A model generated the notes under the pieces. That model ran no database searches and was not told the origin of the DNA. It was given only the letters and a program-made list of their open reading frames with translations. 8,514 nt of DNA. It comes from CAZPUS01 sp964589825. GTDB taxonomy: Bacteria > Fibrobacterota > Chitinivibrionia > Chitinivibrionales > WJKA01. The translations under genes were made by a program, and so were the position numbers. Within the stretch, counting starts at the first letter, position 1. Each line of letters opens with the position of its first letter. The DNA lies in NCBI GenBank assembly GCA_964589825.1, contig CAZPUS010000069.1:1-8514 (forward strand). The letters are read 5' to 3'. Positions 6,949 to 8,514 of the stretch are shown here, one piece after another.

Positions 6949-7696
6949 GCGTACCACCCTCTTGTGCACCACAGCAGCGGTGATCGTGACGTACCAGCAT
7001 CATATCACTTCCGTAAAGTTCGCGCAACGCATCTCCGGTAAGATCCCGGGTAGGATGAAACTTTGCGGTTCTGTTTACGCACAACACACTGGTCACTATC
7101 GAAGAGACGACCTCCAGGTCGTGCGACACAAAGAGTATGGTCATATGCGTACTGAGTTGTTTAAGAATTTGATAAAGCTGATGGCTTGTGTGCGTGTCAA
7201 CATGTGCAGTCGGCTCATCGAGCATCAGGATTTCGGGGGAAGAGACCAGCGAGCGTGCGATAAGGACCCGTTGCCGCTGTCCGCCCGATAATTCGGCGAA
7301 TGCGGCATTGCGGATTTCACCCAGTTGCATTTTTTCGAGTGCTTCCATTGCATTGTTCGTGTCGTTTTTAGTAAAGAAACCGAGTGGGCGTCTCTCTATT
7401 ATTCCCATTCGGACAACATCGAGCACACGAACGGGAAATTGCGGATCGTAGAGCGTCTGCTGGGGCACGTAGCCGATACGTGTACGCGATTTTACCGGTG
7501 ATTCGTCAAACAGGCGAACCGTACCATGTGTCGGTGTTTCGAGTCCGAGTATCAACCGAAGAAGGGTGGTTTTCCCCCCGCCGTTTGGACCGACGATAAC
7601 CACGATTTCACCCGATTCAATACTGAAGGTAATATCTTCGAGTACCGGGTGAGTATTATAAGAAAAATAAACGTGCTGAAGCTCGATCTGTTTCAT
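6941..7696 (-). CDS. znuC: zinc ABC transporter ATP-binding protein
   Basis: Cytosolic ATPase that drives the ZnuABC importer. At 251 aa it has every ABC element: Walker A GPNGGGKTT (residues 36-44), Q-loop YVPQQ (76-80), signature LSGGQRQRV (136-144), Walker B ILMLDEP (156-162), and switch His192 in FVSHDLE. After the core, at about 237-251, is a short tail with metal-binding residues, HDHRCCGAQEGGTHE. AAGGA (7703-7707, - strand) is placed 6 nt before the ATG, inside the end of znuA. The start overlaps the znuA stop (ATGA), and the end overlaps znuB by 8 nt, so the three subunits are tightly coupled in the order A-C-B. Zinc specificity is inferred from ZnuA. Confidence 0.95.
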   Translation of the reverse strand: MKQIELQHVYFSYNTHPVLEDITFSIESGEIVVIVGPNGGGKTTLLRLILGLETPTHGTVRLFDESPVKSRTRIGYVPQQTLYDPQFPVRVLDVVRMGIIERRPLGFFTKNDTNNAMEALEKMQLGEIRNAAFAELSGGQRQRVLIARSLVSSPEILMLDEPTAHVDTHTSHQLYQILKQLSTHMTILFVSHDLEVVSSIVTSVLCVNRTAKFHPTRDLTGDALRELYGSDMMLVRHDHRCCGAQEGGTHE

Positions 7697-8514
7697 TGGC
7701 TGTCCTTTTTATCAGCAGCCGAAGAGAGCGCACGTGAAATAGTGGCGCCCACATTGGAGAGGTTTTCGATATAGTCATAAGCCAGTGGATCGATTGCGAC
7801 TACTGTGGCATTTAGTTTGTTTGCAATGGGCTGCACACGTTTTTCTGGAAATTGCGGTTCGACAAATAACGTCGTGATTCCCCGTTTGTGTGCGGTATCC
7901 AACACCGTTGTAAGATAACGAGCAGTGGGGGCTTTGCCCTCTAATTCTACGGCCATCTGTTTCATACCATAGCGATGGGTGAAATAACCGAATGCAGGAT
8001 GAAATACCAGTATTGTTTGTCCGTTGAGAGGACTGAGCATCCTCTCGAGGTTCAGGTGCAGTGAATCCAGCTCGTGCACGAGCGCTGCATTGTTTTTGCG
8101 GTATGCGGCGGCATGGGAAGAATCGATTGCAACAAAGCTGCTGCACATATACGAGGCGATCGATTTCGCTCTGACCGGATCGAGCCAGATATGCGGGTCC
8201 ATGTGGTGGCTGTGCTCGTGTGTGTGATGCGCCGCGTCTTGCTTTTGTGCAGTAACGCCATGTTCCATGGGGCGCAGTGTGACGGCATTCCGGGTATCGA
8301 CGACTTCGAGATCCGGGACAAGGCTTTTCACTTTTTTCAAAAGAGAGGTTTCAATTTCAATCCCGATACGAAACCAGATATCCGCATTGCTCAGCTTCTG
8401 CAGCTGTGAGGGAGACGGTGCATACGTGTGCGGATTCTGATCACCCGGTATAAGCGTATGTACATCGGCGTAAGAGCCTGCAATACGACTGGCCAGATAT
8501 GCCTGTGGTGGAAT
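7693..8514 (-). CDS. znuA: zinc-binding periplasmic protein of ABC importer, 5' end missing
   Basis: Cluster A-I solute-binding protein that captures Zn2+ outside the inner membrane and delivers it to ZnuB. The frame is open to the right edge, giving 273 residues; the signal peptide and first strand lie outside the window. The visible part begins IPPQAYLASRIAGSY, the conserved region following the first strand. Expected metal ligands are His29 in NPHTY, His108 in MDPHIWLDP, His172 in FHPAFGYF and Asp242 in VAIDPLA. A histidine-rich loop at 96-108 (HHTHEHSHH then MDPH) and His rather than Glu as third ligand favour zinc over manganese. A TTG at 8340 could be mistaken for a start, but the conserved N-terminal sequence continues upstream of it. 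Its promoter, and any Zur operator, would be beyond the window. Confidence 0.93.
   Translation of the reverse strand: MPPQAYLASRIAGSYADVHTLIPGDQNPHTYAPSPSQLQKLSNADIWFRIGIEIETSLLKKVKSLVPDLEVVDTRNAVTLRPMEHGVTAQKQDAAHHTHEHSHHMDPHIWLDPVRAKSIASYMCSSFVAIDSSHAAAYRKNNAALVHELDSLHLNLERMLSPLNGQTILVFHPAFGYFTHRYGMKQMAVELEGKAPTARYLTTVLDTAHKRGITTLFVEPQFPEKRVQPIANKLNATVVAIDPLAYDYIENLSNVGATISRALSSAADKKDSQ

Noticed and set aside
6949..6972. Upstream GTG start for znuB at 6972
   Set aside because: The extra eight residues do not fit family N-termini, and the ATG at 6948 has a GAGG site and the usual short overlap with znuC.
7188..7599. Several + strand ORFs opposite znuC
   Set aside because: They are antisense shadows of a gene with all ABC motifs intact.
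7693..8340. znuA as a complete 215-residue gene starting at TTG 8340
   Set aside because: The same frame continues open to the window edge and encodes conserved ZnuA sequence including the first metal-ligand His, so the gene is partial at the window edge, not short.

Overview
The window is bacterial DNA carrying three blocks. No rRNA, tRNA or other taxonomic marker is present, so I do not name a phylum.

Block 1 (47-3301, + strand) is AT-rich; sample 60-nt lines run about 33-38% GC. It looks like part of a surface-polysaccharide locus: a PAPS-dependent sulfotransferase, a GT4-type glycosyltransferase, and a NodB-type (CE4) polysaccharide deacetylase whose start overlaps the stop of the glycosyltransferase gene (ATGA). 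Together these suggest a glycan that is built, deacetylated and sulfated.

Between the sulfotransferase and the glycosyltransferase, almost the whole gap (963-1125) is one ungapped imperfect palindrome: 79-nt arms around a 5-nt loop. By hand alignment 52 positions are Watson-Crick pairs, 14 are G-U and 13 are mismatches. This is the most unusual object in the window. It could be a foldback/MITE-type element, a structured RNA, or a degenerate integron attC-like site, since its ends resemble attC boxes.

Block 2 (3459-5888, +) is a single 809-residue YfhO-family multi-pass membrane protein. It is clearly richer in GC (about 42-58% in sample lines), so the composition changes in the 157-nt gap at 3302-3458, which also holds a possible promoter.

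Block 3 (6079-8514, - strand) is a high-affinity zinc ABC importer operon read right to left: znuA (cut by the window edge), znuC, znuB. The genes overlap by 4 and 8 nt and converge on the YfhO-family gene. The convergent gap 5889-6078 holds only a doubtful 31-codon ORF and no convincing terminator.
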